Shown here piece after piece: positions 20,401 through 28,258 of a stretch of 64,000 nucleotides of DNA; the stretch's first letter is position 1; every line of letters starts with the position of its first letter. The notes under the pieces are model-generated. The model ran no database searches. It had not been told where the DNA came from and was given only the letters and a program-made list of their open reading frames with translations. Made by a program: the position numbers and the translations under genes. Where the stretch lies: NCBI RefSeq assembly GCF_001632745.1, contig NZ_LQRT01000001.1:124001-188000 (forward strand). Direction: 5' to 3'. Source of the stretch: Aquimarina aggregata (GTDB lineage Bacteria > Bacteroidota > Bacteroidia > Flavobacteriales > Flavobacteriaceae).

Positions 20401-20770
20401 TTGTTGTAACTTTACGTAGTAGAATTTTGCGATTATCAATTTCATAAAGAGTATTTGTGTTATCAAAAAGAATACTCAATACGTTTTTAATATTCGCATT
20501 TTTTACATTTATTGAAACCTTGCGATTTAGGTCAACCGCATTTGTCTTAAAAATAAATTTGAATTCTGAATTCGCTTCTATTTCATCAATAACCCGAGAA
20601 ACACTTGTATCATCAAGATTCAAAGTCATTTTTGCTTTTTGAGAATATGAAGTATTTGCCTGCAGTGCAATTATTGAAATCAGAATAAAAAGAAGGGATA
20701 ATTTCATTTTTAAATCTAGTTTAAACTTCCACTTGGCATTATCTGCCCTGGAATTTCTGAGTTTTTTCAT
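17483..20770 (-). CDS. SusC/RagA-family TonB-dependent transporter with STN domain
   Basis: This is an outer-membrane active importer of 1095 aa. In order: signal peptide (ending near NTSYSQ), an STN domain (~45-115) that contacts the FecR anti-sigma factor, a carboxypeptidase-regulatory-like domain (~143-215), a TonB-box region before VGYGSSRKRDV, the plug (VRIRGTSSVRSG, then YVLNGVPL), and a long 22-strand barrel ending VGLSVSF. The STN domain and the upstream fecR fit transmembrane signalling: substrate in the barrel releases the sigma factor. The long basic n-region before MKLSLLF is usual for STN-type SusC proteins. Confidence 0.95.
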   Translation of the reverse strand: MKKLRNSRADNAKWKFKLDLKMKLSLLFILISIIALQANTSYSQKAKMTLNLDDTSVSRVIDEIEANSEFKFIFKTNAVDLNRKVSINVKNANIKNVLSILFDNTNTLYEIDNRKILLRKVTTTENSGDRSEINNDEDQQIEVSGIVSDDKGQPLPGANILEKDTDNGVQTDFDGNFSITLKGDTPTLVISFLGFTTQEVVVNDQTTLNIVLKEDAAGLDEIVLVGYGSSRKRDVTGAVSTIKSEVFNRGQISSPEQLIQGKTAGVQISTDGGEPGGNVNVRIRGTSSVRSGNGPLYVLNGVPLSGSPIAPSGANVGGNDAGNGNTTPKNPLSFLNPNDITSIDILKDASATAIYGSRGANGVILITTKNGKSGKSSLVYNTSVAVSTITNRLPLLSAQEFVAEGGTDLGGNTDWQDVVYRSAYSNNHHFSYGGGNEDGSSVYALSFGVQDQEGIVRGSGTKVYSGTINTTYKLFDDRLKINAFVAGTNILDDNPQISNDAGVPGDLLGAANRANPTQPIFNPDGSFNQPGVSELNPAAILAFSSDKTDTFRLLGNISANYRFNDNFSYKFNFAIDRSSSERKSAISSNLIAAISSRGGIVTVADVFQSNLLAEHTLNYTKEISEKSRLNALVGYSFQDFALRTSVFTVENFQTTDINVMLNNLESATTAIGRAGEAGSFASKDELQSFFGRLTYSFDDKYIFTGTLRADGSSKFGENNRYGYFPSVAFAWRISDEDFIPDSIDDLKLRVGYGITGNQEFPGGAALTIQRYDSNNNLSAPRFSNPNLKWETTTQLNAGIDFAFMNSRVRGSFDVYKKTTTDLLLQLDSAVPAPAPFFFDNLDAEVVNQGFEMGVEVSIIDTEKTNWTSSFNVGFNKNEVTKIDRTIQTGAISGPGLTGAFAQVITQGQPLYAYFIPEFGGFDENGFSIESEAKLIGKSPLPDYTFGFSNDITYKNFDMNVFFSGSVGAYIYNNNANAQFYRSALVGGHNVTQDVIGTNEADTNGNGVSTRFLEDGSFIRLQNLSIGYTFNTDKIKFVQSLRISATGQNLFTITGYSGQDPEVNVDKNINGVPSFGIDYSAYPRARNLVVGLSVSF

Positions 20771-20822
20771 ACTTTTGTGTGTTTAATTGTAATTAGTTAT
20801 TTTTAATTAATTGCTACAACTC

Positions 20823-20850
20823 ATCGGGGAATGTTGCCGCATTTCCCGAT
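20823..20850. promoter_or_regulatory. Stem-loop in the fecR-susC intergenic region
   Basis: An 11-bp stem (one G-U pair; arms 20823-20833 and 20840-20850) has a 6-nt loop and sits 53 bp before the susC start. The T run is on the plus strand, where there is no upstream gene. For the fecR-susC transcript it is therefore not a classic terminator, and it may be an RNA-processing or stabilising element. Confidence 0.5.
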
Positions 20851-20906
20851 TTTTTTAATTCATATAAGACCTTAGCATTTAATAATTGTAGGTGTGTTTG
20901 GTGATC

Positions 20907-22073
20907 TTAATTAATTAGAATTTTATTATTTATAATTTCAAATTCTATGTCAAAAAATTTATTAAAATAATTCAAAACTTCTTCAATTGTTTCATTATCG
21001 ACTTCGATACTTGCATTAAAATTTTCGTTTGCAAGTTCTTCATTGTTAATAATAATGGAAACATTATATACCCGTTCTAATTTTTTTGCAATTTCCCTAA
21101 AAGGGGCATTTCTAAAAACAACATTGCCTGTCATCCAAGATGTATACAGAGATGTATTAACTTTTGATGTAGAAATAGAATTTTCTTTTTTGTTAAAAAC
21201 TCCGTTAAAACCAGGTTTTAGAATAACCGATTTTTCCTTGTTTCCTTTATATGATTGCTTATCCAATTCTACAGAACCTTCTACGAGCACCACTTCTATC
21301 TGAGAATCTTCTTTGTACGTAGATACATTAAATTTTGTACCCAATACTTCTACATTAAGTTCTTGAGCATCTATAATAAAAGGGTGTAATTTGTCTTCTG
21401 CAACGTCAAAAAAGGCTTCACCGTTTAAAAACACCTGTCTACTTTGCCCTTTAATAAACTGAACTGGATATTTTATGGAACTACCAGAATTTAAGAATAT
21501 ACTTGTTCCATCTGATAATACAATATCAAATCTCTTACCGTACGGCACTGTTAAGGTATTATATGTAAGTTTTTCTGTATGTGTGGCATCATTATAAACT
21601 AATTTACCTCTATTCTGAGACCCTACCAAATTTCCTTTAGCATCTACAACTGTCGAGGTACCATCTTCAGAAATCACTTGAATATTACCATTCTCAAGCT
21701 CTAGTGTAATAAGTTCTACCTTAGGCTCTACAACTATATTATTTGTACTCTTAGCAAAAAAATCATTTTGAAAATAATAACCTATTCCTATAAAAATAAT
21801 CGCTACGGCAGCATACTTGAGCATCGATCTATACTTAATGCGATAAAGAAAATTCTTTTCCTTCTGTATTTCATTAAGTAGTTGTTCTCTTATTTTACTT
21901 GAATCTGGATCATTCATAGCAACTATTATTGCGAAATGTGTTTTTACAAAATCTCTAAAAATCAACTCATTTTCTGGATCTTGGATCCAAATATCTAGTT
22001 TATCTAACTCTTCTGAGTTAGCTGATTTGTTAAGAAACTTAATAAGAATAATATCTATTTCTGGAGTATCCAT
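20907..22073 (-). CDS. FecR-type anti-sigma factor
   Basis: This is a membrane anti-sigma regulator. The N-terminal cytoplasmic ~80 residues should bind the ECF sigma factor, one membrane helix follows (~84-102), then a periplasmic FecR domain (~165-260, with VPYGKRFDIVLSDGT and GEAFFDVAED) and a C-terminal DUF4974 domain (~315-388). The length of 388 aa is standard. It is divergent from the sigma gene (99 bp between starts) and upstream of susC, matching the Sus-type system in which the SusC STN domain signals through FecR. Confidence 0.94.
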   Translation of the reverse strand: MDTPEIDIILIKFLNKSANSEELDKLDIWIQDPENELIFRDFVKTHFAIIVAMNDPDSSKIREQLLNEIQKEKNFLYRIKYRSMLKYAAVAIIFIGIGYYFQNDFFAKSTNNIVVEPKVELITLELENGNIQVISEDGTSTVVDAKGNLVGSQNRGKLVYNDATHTEKLTYNTLTVPYGKRFDIVLSDGTSIFLNSGSSIKYPVQFIKGQSRQVFLNGEAFFDVAEDKLHPFIIDAQELNVEVLGTKFNVSTYKEDSQIEVVLVEGSVELDKQSYKGNKEKSVILKPGFNGVFNKKENSISTSKVNTSLYTSWMTGNVVFRNAPFREIAKKLERVYNVSIIINNEELANENFNASIEVDNETIEEVLNYFNKFFDIEFEIINNKILIN

Positions 22074-22143
22074 TCAAATTCATTTAATTAATAGTAATAC
22101 AAGACCGATTATCACAACCCTAATATTTTATTAATTTTTTTTT

Positions 22144-22151
22144 TACATTCG
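22144..22151 (+). promoter_or_regulatory. Possible -7 element of the ECF sigma gene
   Basis: TACATTCG differs at one base from the Bacteroidota consensus TAnnTTTG and lies 21 bases before the ATG at 22173. No clear -33 element was seen. Weak support. Confidence 0.3.
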
Positions 22152-22172
22152 TAATGTTTTTAACAAGAAATT

Positions 22173-22769
22173 ATGAATTCATCAAGCTATAAAAAAGACT
22201 TTAGTGATAATGCGATTTTAGTAGATAGCCTAAAAAAAGGGGAAGAAAAAGCCTATATATTCTTGTTAGATACTTACCATAGAAAACTGTATGCCTATGC
22301 ATTAACATTAATAGATGATCCTGTTATAGCCGAAGATATTGTTCAAAATGTTTTTTTAAATACTTGGCAATACCGAAAAAAACTTAACGCTAAATACGTA
22401 ATCAAGAGTTTTTTGTATAAATCTGTATATAATCAATTTATAAACACATACACTAAAAATAAGGCCACTATGCTTTTGCAAATGAAATATTATGAAGTTA
22501 TGTATGAGGAAGTTGAAAAAACAGATGAGAAATCACTCGAAAGAATAATAACTTTAGTTTCTAAAGAAATAGAAAAGCTACCTCCAAAGTGCAAAGAGGT
22601 ATTTTCATTAAGTAAAAAAGAAGGATTAACAAATGCAGAAATTTCGGAATACCTTAATATTTCTATTAAAACGGTAGAAGCTCAAATAACCAAAGCCTTT
22701 ACAACGCTAAGAAAAAAATTAGGGAATAAAATAAAGGTATCACTGTTCTTATTATTTTCTTTCAAATAA
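22173..22769 (+). CDS. ECF RNA polymerase sigma factor (FecI-like)
   Basis: This is a sigma-70 family extracytoplasmic-function factor of 198 aa. Region 2 (~28-95) has the core-binding and -10 recognition helices (DIVQNVFLNTWQYRK). Region 4 (~125-185) has a helix-turn-helix (GLTNAEISEYLNIS, then KTVEAQITKAF). It is transcribed divergently from fecR-susC-susD, the reverse of the more usual fecI-fecR co-directional order, but the pairing with the adjacent fecR is the natural reading. It should direct transcription of the fecR-susCD operon. Confidence 0.94.
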   Translation: MNSSSYKKDFSDNAILVDSLKKGEEKAYIFLLDTYHRKLYAYALTLIDDPVIAEDIVQNVFLNTWQYRKKLNAKYVIKSFLYKSVYNQFINTYTKNKATMLLQMKYYEVMYEEVEKTDEKSLERIITLVSKEIEKLPPKCKEVFSLSKKEGLTNAEISEYLNISIKTVEAQITKAFTTLRKKLGNKIKVSLFLLFSFK

Positions 22770-22794
22770 TTTCAATTAATAGCCAGTAAAAGAT

Positions 22795-22825
22795 AAAAAA
22801 AGGACCACTTTCCCATAAGTGGTCC
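22795..22825 (-). terminator. Rho-independent terminator of the peroxidase gene
   Basis: A perfect 9-bp stem (GGACCACTT with AAGTGGTCC, arms 22802-22810 and 22817-22825) has a 6-nt loop. On the minus strand it is followed by seven T residues, so it serves the cytochrome-c peroxidase gene; the sigma gene converges on it from the other side. Confidence 0.85.
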
Positions 22826-22892
22826 ATTAAAATGATTAGTACTAACCTATTATAGTACAGCAATCACAAATTGTATTCCTAATTGATAATTC

Positions 22893-24077
22893 TTAATCGA
22901 TAAACGGATTACTCCATTTGGTATCGGTATATACATTTGTACCAGATAATGTTTTTATAAATGCTTCTAAAGCTTCGATATTCTCAGCACTTAAATTAAG
23001 GTTTTGGCCGTTCCCTGCTGGTCCACCTTTTAGACGATTATCGAGATTTGCGTTTCCTGTAGCATCAATATCATTATAATGTTCTAATACAGCCGTAAGA
23101 GAAGTTAGACTTGCATCATGCATTAATGCTCCATTAAGAACACCTTGGTCATTAAATATATCTCTAAGTGTAGGTGCTCTGGTAATTGTTATATCTATAG
23201 CGGTGGCATTACCAAAAACACCAATAACGCCATTATTTAAACTGTTTGGATCAATATCAAATTCTGGTGCTGCATGACAAGTAATGCAGCCTGCACCATT
23301 TTGATTTGGTGGTCTAAAAAATAAATCTTTTCCTGTATTTTCAAGATCAGTGAAATTAGGAAACTGTTGATTATCGTTTTGGACAGTAGCTCTACCCGAA
23401 TCATATTTAGAATCAAAAGATTGTATACTTCTTATGAACTGAGCTAAACTTTCTTGTAATCTTGTTTCTGTAATTGTAGTATTACCATATACAGACTGAA
23501 ATAATTCTTGATAATAATTTAAACCTTCTAGTTTTGTTAAAAGGTCTTGAAATGTTGGAGCTCCATTTTCGCCGCTAAATCCCATCTCTGCATGATCTTG
23601 AATAGGCTGGGTAGTTTGTTCTTCTAATGTATTAGCGCGTTCATCCCAAAAAAAACGTGATTCTCGTGCAAATCTAGCATTAATCAATCGCATACTATGT
23701 CTACCTGTAACACCATTCACACCTGTGCTTACATCGTTTTGATCACTAAAAGCAAAAGCTTGTTGATGACAACTAGCACAAGCTATTGTATTATCTGTAG
23801 ATAAATTTTTATCATAAAAAAGTACACGTCCTAAAGTTGCTTTTGCATCTGTAATATCATTCTCTAAAGTGTTATCCTGCGTAATATAGTTAGGAATGCC
23901 TTGATCTGCATAATTTAATAAATTATCTAAATCTATATTTTGACCAAAAATATCTTGCAATACCGATGCATCAGTAGACGTTCCAGGGTTTTCGTTAGAA
24001 ACATCAGTATAGTCATCTCCAGAACAGGAAGTTATTATCACAGATATTGCTAAAAATAAAATTCTTTTTAAGTTCAT
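22893..24077 (-). CDS. Di-heme cytochrome-c peroxidase (MauG/CcpA family) lipoprotein
   Basis: This is a periplasmic c-type cytochrome that reduces H2O2 using electrons from soluble cytochromes. Two CxxCH haem sites are visible: Cys100-Cys103-His104 (CASCH) and Cys264-Cys267-His268 (CITCH). A lipoprotein signal ends at Cys18 (ITSC), so it is membrane-tethered. The length (394 aa) is typical once the tether is counted. Family landmarks such as WDERANTLEEQ and a late MHDASLTSL block are present. It is monocistronic, between the sigma factor and the photorepair operon. Confidence 0.93.
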   Translation of the reverse strand: MNLKRILFLAISVIITSCSGDDYTDVSNENPGTSTDASVLQDIFGQNIDLDNLLNYADQGIPNYITQDNTLENDITDAKATLGRVLFYDKNLSTDNTIACASCHQQAFAFSDQNDVSTGVNGVTGRHSMRLINARFARESRFFWDERANTLEEQTTQPIQDHAEMGFSGENGAPTFQDLLTKLEGLNYYQELFQSVYGNTTITETRLQESLAQFIRSIQSFDSKYDSGRATVQNDNQQFPNFTDLENTGKDLFFRPPNQNGAGCITCHAAPEFDIDPNSLNNGVIGVFGNATAIDITITRAPTLRDIFNDQGVLNGALMHDASLTSLTAVLEHYNDIDATGNANLDNRLKGGPAGNGQNLNLSAENIEALEAFIKTLSGTNVYTDTKWSNPFID

Positions 24078-24371
24078 CGTAAGGGATTAGATTTGGGTTT
24101 CTAAAGTCTTATTACGAACAAATATAATTTAAGATTTCTTTAACATCTAATTTTTATGTTAAAAATATTTAATTATTTTATACAACTCTTTGTTAACTAG
24201 ATGAATAAAAGGAATACCAGTAATTTATAAAGGGTATTTATGCACTTAACCATTTAATGGTTTTGATTTTTTAACGATAAAATAGGTATTTAAACGTATA
24301 ACAAACACTTAAAAAAGATGGGTTTTAAAGTCTATTATAGCGTATTTTAACATTTTACTTGGAATAAGAAA

Positions 24372-24503
24372 CTATTTCTTTTTCTTAGAAGAAATTTTAA
24401 AATCTCTTCGTGCTTTGATTTTATTATACAAAACTACAATCACTACAACTAAACCGAGAACTAATAAACCTCCTCGACCCGTTAGATATTCAAACATTTC
24501 CAT
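24372..24503 (-). CDS. Small single-pass membrane protein (43 aa)
   Basis: A short reading frame starts at ATG 24503. It has a GRGG turn, a clean hydrophobic helix (residues ~12-26, rich in Leu/Val/Ile), and a strongly basic tail ending in a Lys run. The layout suggests an inner-membrane peptide with a cytoplasmic basic C terminus. It lies 64 bp downstream of the DUF2452 gene on the same strand and may be the last cistron of the photorepair operon or a separate unit. I do not recognise the family. Confidence 0.55.
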   Translation of the reverse strand: MEMFEYLTGRGGLLVLGLVVVIVVLYNKIKARRDFKISSKKKK

Positions 24504-24567
24504 TGTTATTTTTTCGAACAAATATATCTAATTTCTAAAAAAAAGAACTCTCCATTAGGAACATCTA

Positions 24568-24966
24568 CTAAACTGCTTCCCACATCTTATCTGCATTTAA
24601 CCTAAAACTTCCTAAATGATCAAAATTACATTCGGTAGGCGAGATTATTGATAAAAAGGGACGTTCTTCTCGATTTTTATACAGATGGTAAATTTCGCCA
24701 ACTACTGGTTCAAAATTAAACTTAGCATTATATACTAAATTATTATACTCATATGTAGCTATTAAATCATCGTATTGAGCTTTTAACTCATCATATTTTG
24801 CCTTTACTTGTTTATTAACTTTATATATATTCGAGTTTTTCCATGCTACGGTATCTGGAGTTGTAATAACGGGTGCACCAGTGTCTGTTGCATATGGTTT
24901 TAGCGCTGCATCATATCGTCCTTCTTTTTCATTATATACTACCTGATCTGGTTTTTTCTTTTTCAT
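24568..24966 (-). CDS. DUF2452-family protein
   Basis: This is a cytoplasmic protein of 132 aa, charged at the N terminus, with a helical/coiled middle (repeats of KAKYDELKAQYDDL type) and a C-terminal block (VGEIYHLYK, LSIISP, FRLNADKMWE) that I associate with DUF2452. Its ATG overlaps the stop of the TIGR03643 gene by 4 bp, so translation is probably coupled. It forms the end of a tight operon with three photolyase-type genes, which suggests a link to light or DNA repair. The biochemical function is not known to me. Confidence 0.8.
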   Translation of the reverse strand: MKKKKPDQVVYNEKEGRYDAALKPYATDTGAPVITTPDTVAWKNSNIYKVNKQVKAKYDELKAQYDDLIATYEYNNLVYNAKFNFEPVVGEIYHLYKNREERPFLSIISPTECNFDHLGSFRLNADKMWEAV

Positions 24967-25241
24967 CGTTTTGAGATTTTATTATGCGTAATTTGTCGCT
25001 GCATTGTACATTTAAAACGTCCTTCTTCAAAAATACGTTTCTTTAAATGTTTTGTCTTTCTTCCTTGTACTCTTTTTCTCCACATTTTAAAACTTGAAGG
25101 TTTCATCTCTCGACGCATCAAATTAATAACTTCTTGCTCTTTTAAACCAAATTGAAACAAAATAGCATCAAAAGGGGTTCTATCTTCCCAGGCCATTTCT
25201 ATAATTCGATCAATATTTCGTATTGATAATTTTTCTTTCAT
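24963..25241 (-). CDS. TIGR03643/DUF2805-family protein
   Basis: This is a small basic protein of 92 aa. The first half (EMAWEDRTPFDAILFQFGL then EQEVINLMR) resembles a helix-turn-helix-like bundle, and the middle carries the family signature MKPSSFKMWRKRV. The tail is Lys/Arg rich. Members are typically found beside photolyase/cryptochrome genes, as here: it starts 1 bp after the stop of the photolyase gene and overlaps DUF2452. A nucleic-acid or photolyase accessory role is a guess from basic charge and neighbourhood. Confidence 0.85.
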   Translation of the reverse strand: MKEKLSIRNIDRIIEMAWEDRTPFDAILFQFGLKEQEVINLMRREMKPSSFKMWRKRVQGRKTKHLKKRIFEEGRFKCTMQRQITHNKISKR

Positions 25242-25242
25242 T

Positions 25243-26733
25243 TTATTCTAATTTTTTACGATTTGGAAGCGTATGTGTTTTTAAAATTCGATAACTTTCT
25301 TTTTTAACAAGCGCATCATCTTTCATCTTCCAAAGTGCATCGCTTGCTTTTTTACGTGTGACTTGCATATCAACTATAGGAAAAGGATAATCCTCTCCAA
25401 GAACGACATTATTAAATTTTTGATCTAGTGTTGTCATTTTATAAGGCTCGTGTATAAATGGTACTGGAACATTTTGTAATTCTGGAACCCATTTCTTTAT
25501 AAATACACCTTCTGGATCATGAAGCATACTATTTTTAATTGGATTATAAATTCTAAGCATATTTATACCCGTTTCTCCTGCTTGCATTTGTAATTGTGGA
25601 AAATGTATCCCTGGTTCAAAATCTAAAAATAGACTTGATAAATATGCACTAGCAGCTTGCCAAGGTTGCCAAAGGTTATGTGTAAAAAAAGAAACTACCA
25701 TAGCGCGCATTCTAAAATTAATATATCCTGTTTCTTTTAGGCAACGCATACAAGCGTCTACCAATGGGTATCCAGTTTTTCCGTCTTTCCATGCATCTTG
25801 ATATCCCAAAGAAATTTTCTTTTTAAGAATATGATAGCCTTTATTGATGCTTTCAAATTCCATAATCTCTTCCATTTCGAATTTTTGCACGAAATGTACT
25901 TGCCAATTTAATCTAGAGGTAAAAGCGTCTATTTGCTTTTTATTATCTGAGTTTGCCCTAAACGCTATAGCATATTGCCACACTTGTCTAACAGATAAAT
26001 TCCCCCATGCCAAATATGGAGATAATCGACTACAGCCTTTCCTTGCTAATTCTGGTTTTGAAATATGAAAACTATAATTTTTATACCTTCCTTGATAGAA
26101 AAAAGAATGTAAATACTTTTCTGCTATTATACTACCTCCTTCTTGAAAATTTGTATTCTTTTCTGTTTCTAAAGACTCTAAAGTAAAAACCTTCTCAACC
26201 TCAGAAATGGTCGTCAATGAAACAAAGTCGTTACTATCCGGATTAAATTTAAATTGAGTTCCATTCATATAAGACTCACAATCTTCTCGCCATGAATCTC
26301 TATTTTTTAATCCTCTAAATATCCCATTATTGCTATTTTCTTTCCATGAGATCAAATTATTTTTACAAAAGACTTTAAATGCTCTATCTCTATCATATGT
26401 GATTTTAATCCCGGTTTCTTGATGAGAAAAAACAGTATCTATTTTCCAAAATTGTTGTAATGTGCTAAACGTCTTTATTACTTCTGATGATACTGCTAGT
26501 ACTTTTGTATTAAATATTGCAAGTTGCTTATTAATATCTTTTAGTGATTGTTTTATAAAATTCCAATGTCGCTCACTATAATGATCGTCCTCTTTAAGTG
26601 AGTTTTCAAAGACATATACTAAAAGCACTGGGTTTTTAGATTGTAAAGCATTAAAAACAGCTTCATTATCATGAAGCCTAAGGTCTCTTTTTAACCAAAC
26701 AATATTGATATGTTCTTTAGGATTAATATGCAT
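25243..26733 (-). CDS. Cryptochrome/deoxyribodipyrimidine photolyase (third of three)
   Basis: This is a flavoprotein of 496 aa in the DNA photolyase family, predicted to split UV-induced pyrimidine dimers with blue light. The N-terminal alpha/beta antenna domain begins INIVWLKRDLRLHDN. The C-terminal FAD-binding helical domain contains WGNLSVRQVW, CMRCLKETGYINFRMR and RIYNPIKNS...DPEG...WVPEL, although the usual WQW/AGTG-type loop reads LQMQAGETGIN. Class and lesion specificity (CPD, or a cryptochrome role) cannot be fixed by eye. It overlaps the upstream PhrB-like gene by 11 bp. Confidence 0.9.
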   Translation of the reverse strand: MHINPKEHINIVWLKRDLRLHDNEAVFNALQSKNPVLLVYVFENSLKEDDHYSERHWNFIKQSLKDINKQLAIFNTKVLAVSSEVIKTFSTLQQFWKIDTVFSHQETGIKITYDRDRAFKVFCKNNLISWKENSNNGIFRGLKNRDSWREDCESYMNGTQFKFNPDSNDFVSLTTISEVEKVFTLESLETEKNTNFQEGGSIIAEKYLHSFFYQGRYKNYSFHISKPELARKGCSRLSPYLAWGNLSVRQVWQYAIAFRANSDNKKQIDAFTSRLNWQVHFVQKFEMEEIMEFESINKGYHILKKKISLGYQDAWKDGKTGYPLVDACMRCLKETGYINFRMRAMVVSFFTHNLWQPWQAASAYLSSLFLDFEPGIHFPQLQMQAGETGINMLRIYNPIKNSMLHDPEGVFIKKWVPELQNVPVPFIHEPYKMTTLDQKFNNVVLGEDYPFPIVDMQVTRKKASDALWKMKDDALVKKESYRILKTHTLPNRKKLE

Positions 26734-28255
26734 CAGGATTTGATATTATTGCGTTTGCTCTATTTTTCAGTGCGGTTAACTTGTCTTTATCCATTTTATT
26801 AAGTAAACTCATCATCATTTTCATACGCTGATTATTTTTAAAATGATCTCGTTTATCATCTAAAAAATTCCAATACAATGCATTAAAAGGACACGCATCG
26901 TCTTCGACTTTTTTGGTGACATTATAGCTACAACTTTTACAGTAATTACTCATTTTATTAATATAACTACCACTAGACACATAGGGTTTGGTCGCTACAA
27001 TACCACCATCTGCAAACTGGCTCATACCTCTGGTATTTGTGATCTCTACCCATTCAATTGCATCTATATAGATCCCTAAATACCAATGATCAACTGCAGA
27101 TGGATCTGTTTGGGTAAGTAATGCATAATTACCCGTTATCATTAATCTCTGTATATGATGAGCATAAGCATTATCCAAGCTTTGTTTGATAGCATGACTA
27201 AGACAATTCATTTTTGTATCTCCGGTCCAATAAAAATTAGGCAATGCATTATAGTTTTCTAAAAGGTTGAGATTTTGATATTCAGGCATTTTCATCCAAT
27301 AAATACCACGCATGTATTCTCGCCATCCTAAAATTTGCCTTACAAATCCCTCTACCTGAGATATATCGATAGCATTTTGATGTACTCTCCAATACTCAAC
27401 CACAGTATTAATAACCTCTGTTGGATGTAACATTTTACTATTCATTGCAAAGGATAACCGACTATGAAATAGAAATTTTTCATCTGGATGCATCGCATCT
27501 TGATAGTCTCCGAAATAAACCAATAAATTTTCACAAAAATAATGTAGCAGATTAAGACAATCTTCTCTACAAATTGGCCAATCAAAGTTTTTAGGATCAA
27601 TAGTACCTATCGTGGCCACGTCATTACTTTTAATATACTCTAAAACAGTTTCAACATTTTTATGAAATCTTTTTTCTTGTGGAATGATGGGTTTTCCTGT
27701 CCATTTTTTTCGATTACTTTGGTCAAAATTCCATTTTCCACCTTCTGGTTCTGTTTTACTTAGCATCATAATGTCATATCGTTTGCGCATATAGCGATAG
27801 AAATATTCCATCATGAATTGCTTTTTTCCTTTAAAGAAAACTTCAAGATCTGTTCTAGAAGTTAAAAAATGTTCGGTATCGTACACCTTAAATTTTATAG
27901 TAAGAGTAGTACAGAAACTTTTTAATTGTTCATCCAAACGATACTCATCTGGGAATTGATATTCAAATTTGGTAACCTTTTTATCCTTTATTATTTTTTT
28001 AAGATTTAAAACTAAATCCTGTTCGTTATCTTTATGATCCAAAGCATAGTACACGACATTTTTTCCTTGATCTTTTAAATGTTGCGCAAAATTTTGCATA
28101 CTTATGAAGAATGCAACTACTTTTTGAATATGATGTTTAACATAGTCTGTTTCCTGACGCATCTCTGCCATAAAATAGCATACATTAGTATCTGTTTCAT
28201 CATACCATGAATGATTATAGTTTAACTGATCACCAAGAATAAGTCTTAATATCAT
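26723..28255 (-). CDS. PhrB-like iron-sulfur photolyase (FeS-BCP / (6-4) type)
   Basis: This is a member of the deoxyribodipyrimidine photolyase-related family, which repairs (6-4) photoproducts and carries FAD, a lumazine-type antenna and a [4Fe-4S] cluster. The protein opens with LRLILGDQLNYNHSW, typical of the group. Four cysteines sit at 351, 439, 442 and 455 (NCLSH, YCKSC, DACPF), spacing that matches the cluster ligands known for Agrobacterium PhrB. GMSQFADGG and WREYMRGIYW are further landmarks. The length is 510 aa. It starts 3 bp after the CRY-DASH stop. Confidence 0.92.
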   Translation of the reverse strand: MILRLILGDQLNYNHSWYDETDTNVCYFMAEMRQETDYVKHHIQKVVAFFISMQNFAQHLKDQGKNVVYYALDHKDNEQDLVLNLKKIIKDKKVTKFEYQFPDEYRLDEQLKSFCTTLTIKFKVYDTEHFLTSRTDLEVFFKGKKQFMMEYFYRYMRKRYDIMMLSKTEPEGGKWNFDQSNRKKWTGKPIIPQEKRFHKNVETVLEYIKSNDVATIGTIDPKNFDWPICREDCLNLLHYFCENLLVYFGDYQDAMHPDEKFLFHSRLSFAMNSKMLHPTEVINTVVEYWRVHQNAIDISQVEGFVRQILGWREYMRGIYWMKMPEYQNLNLLENYNALPNFYWTGDTKMNCLSHAIKQSLDNAYAHHIQRLMITGNYALLTQTDPSAVDHWYLGIYIDAIEWVEITNTRGMSQFADGGIVATKPYVSSGSYINKMSNYCKSCSYNVTKKVEDDACPFNALYWNFLDDKRDHFKNNQRMKMMMSLLNKMDKDKLTALKNRANAIISNPDAY

Positions 28256-28258
28256 GGT

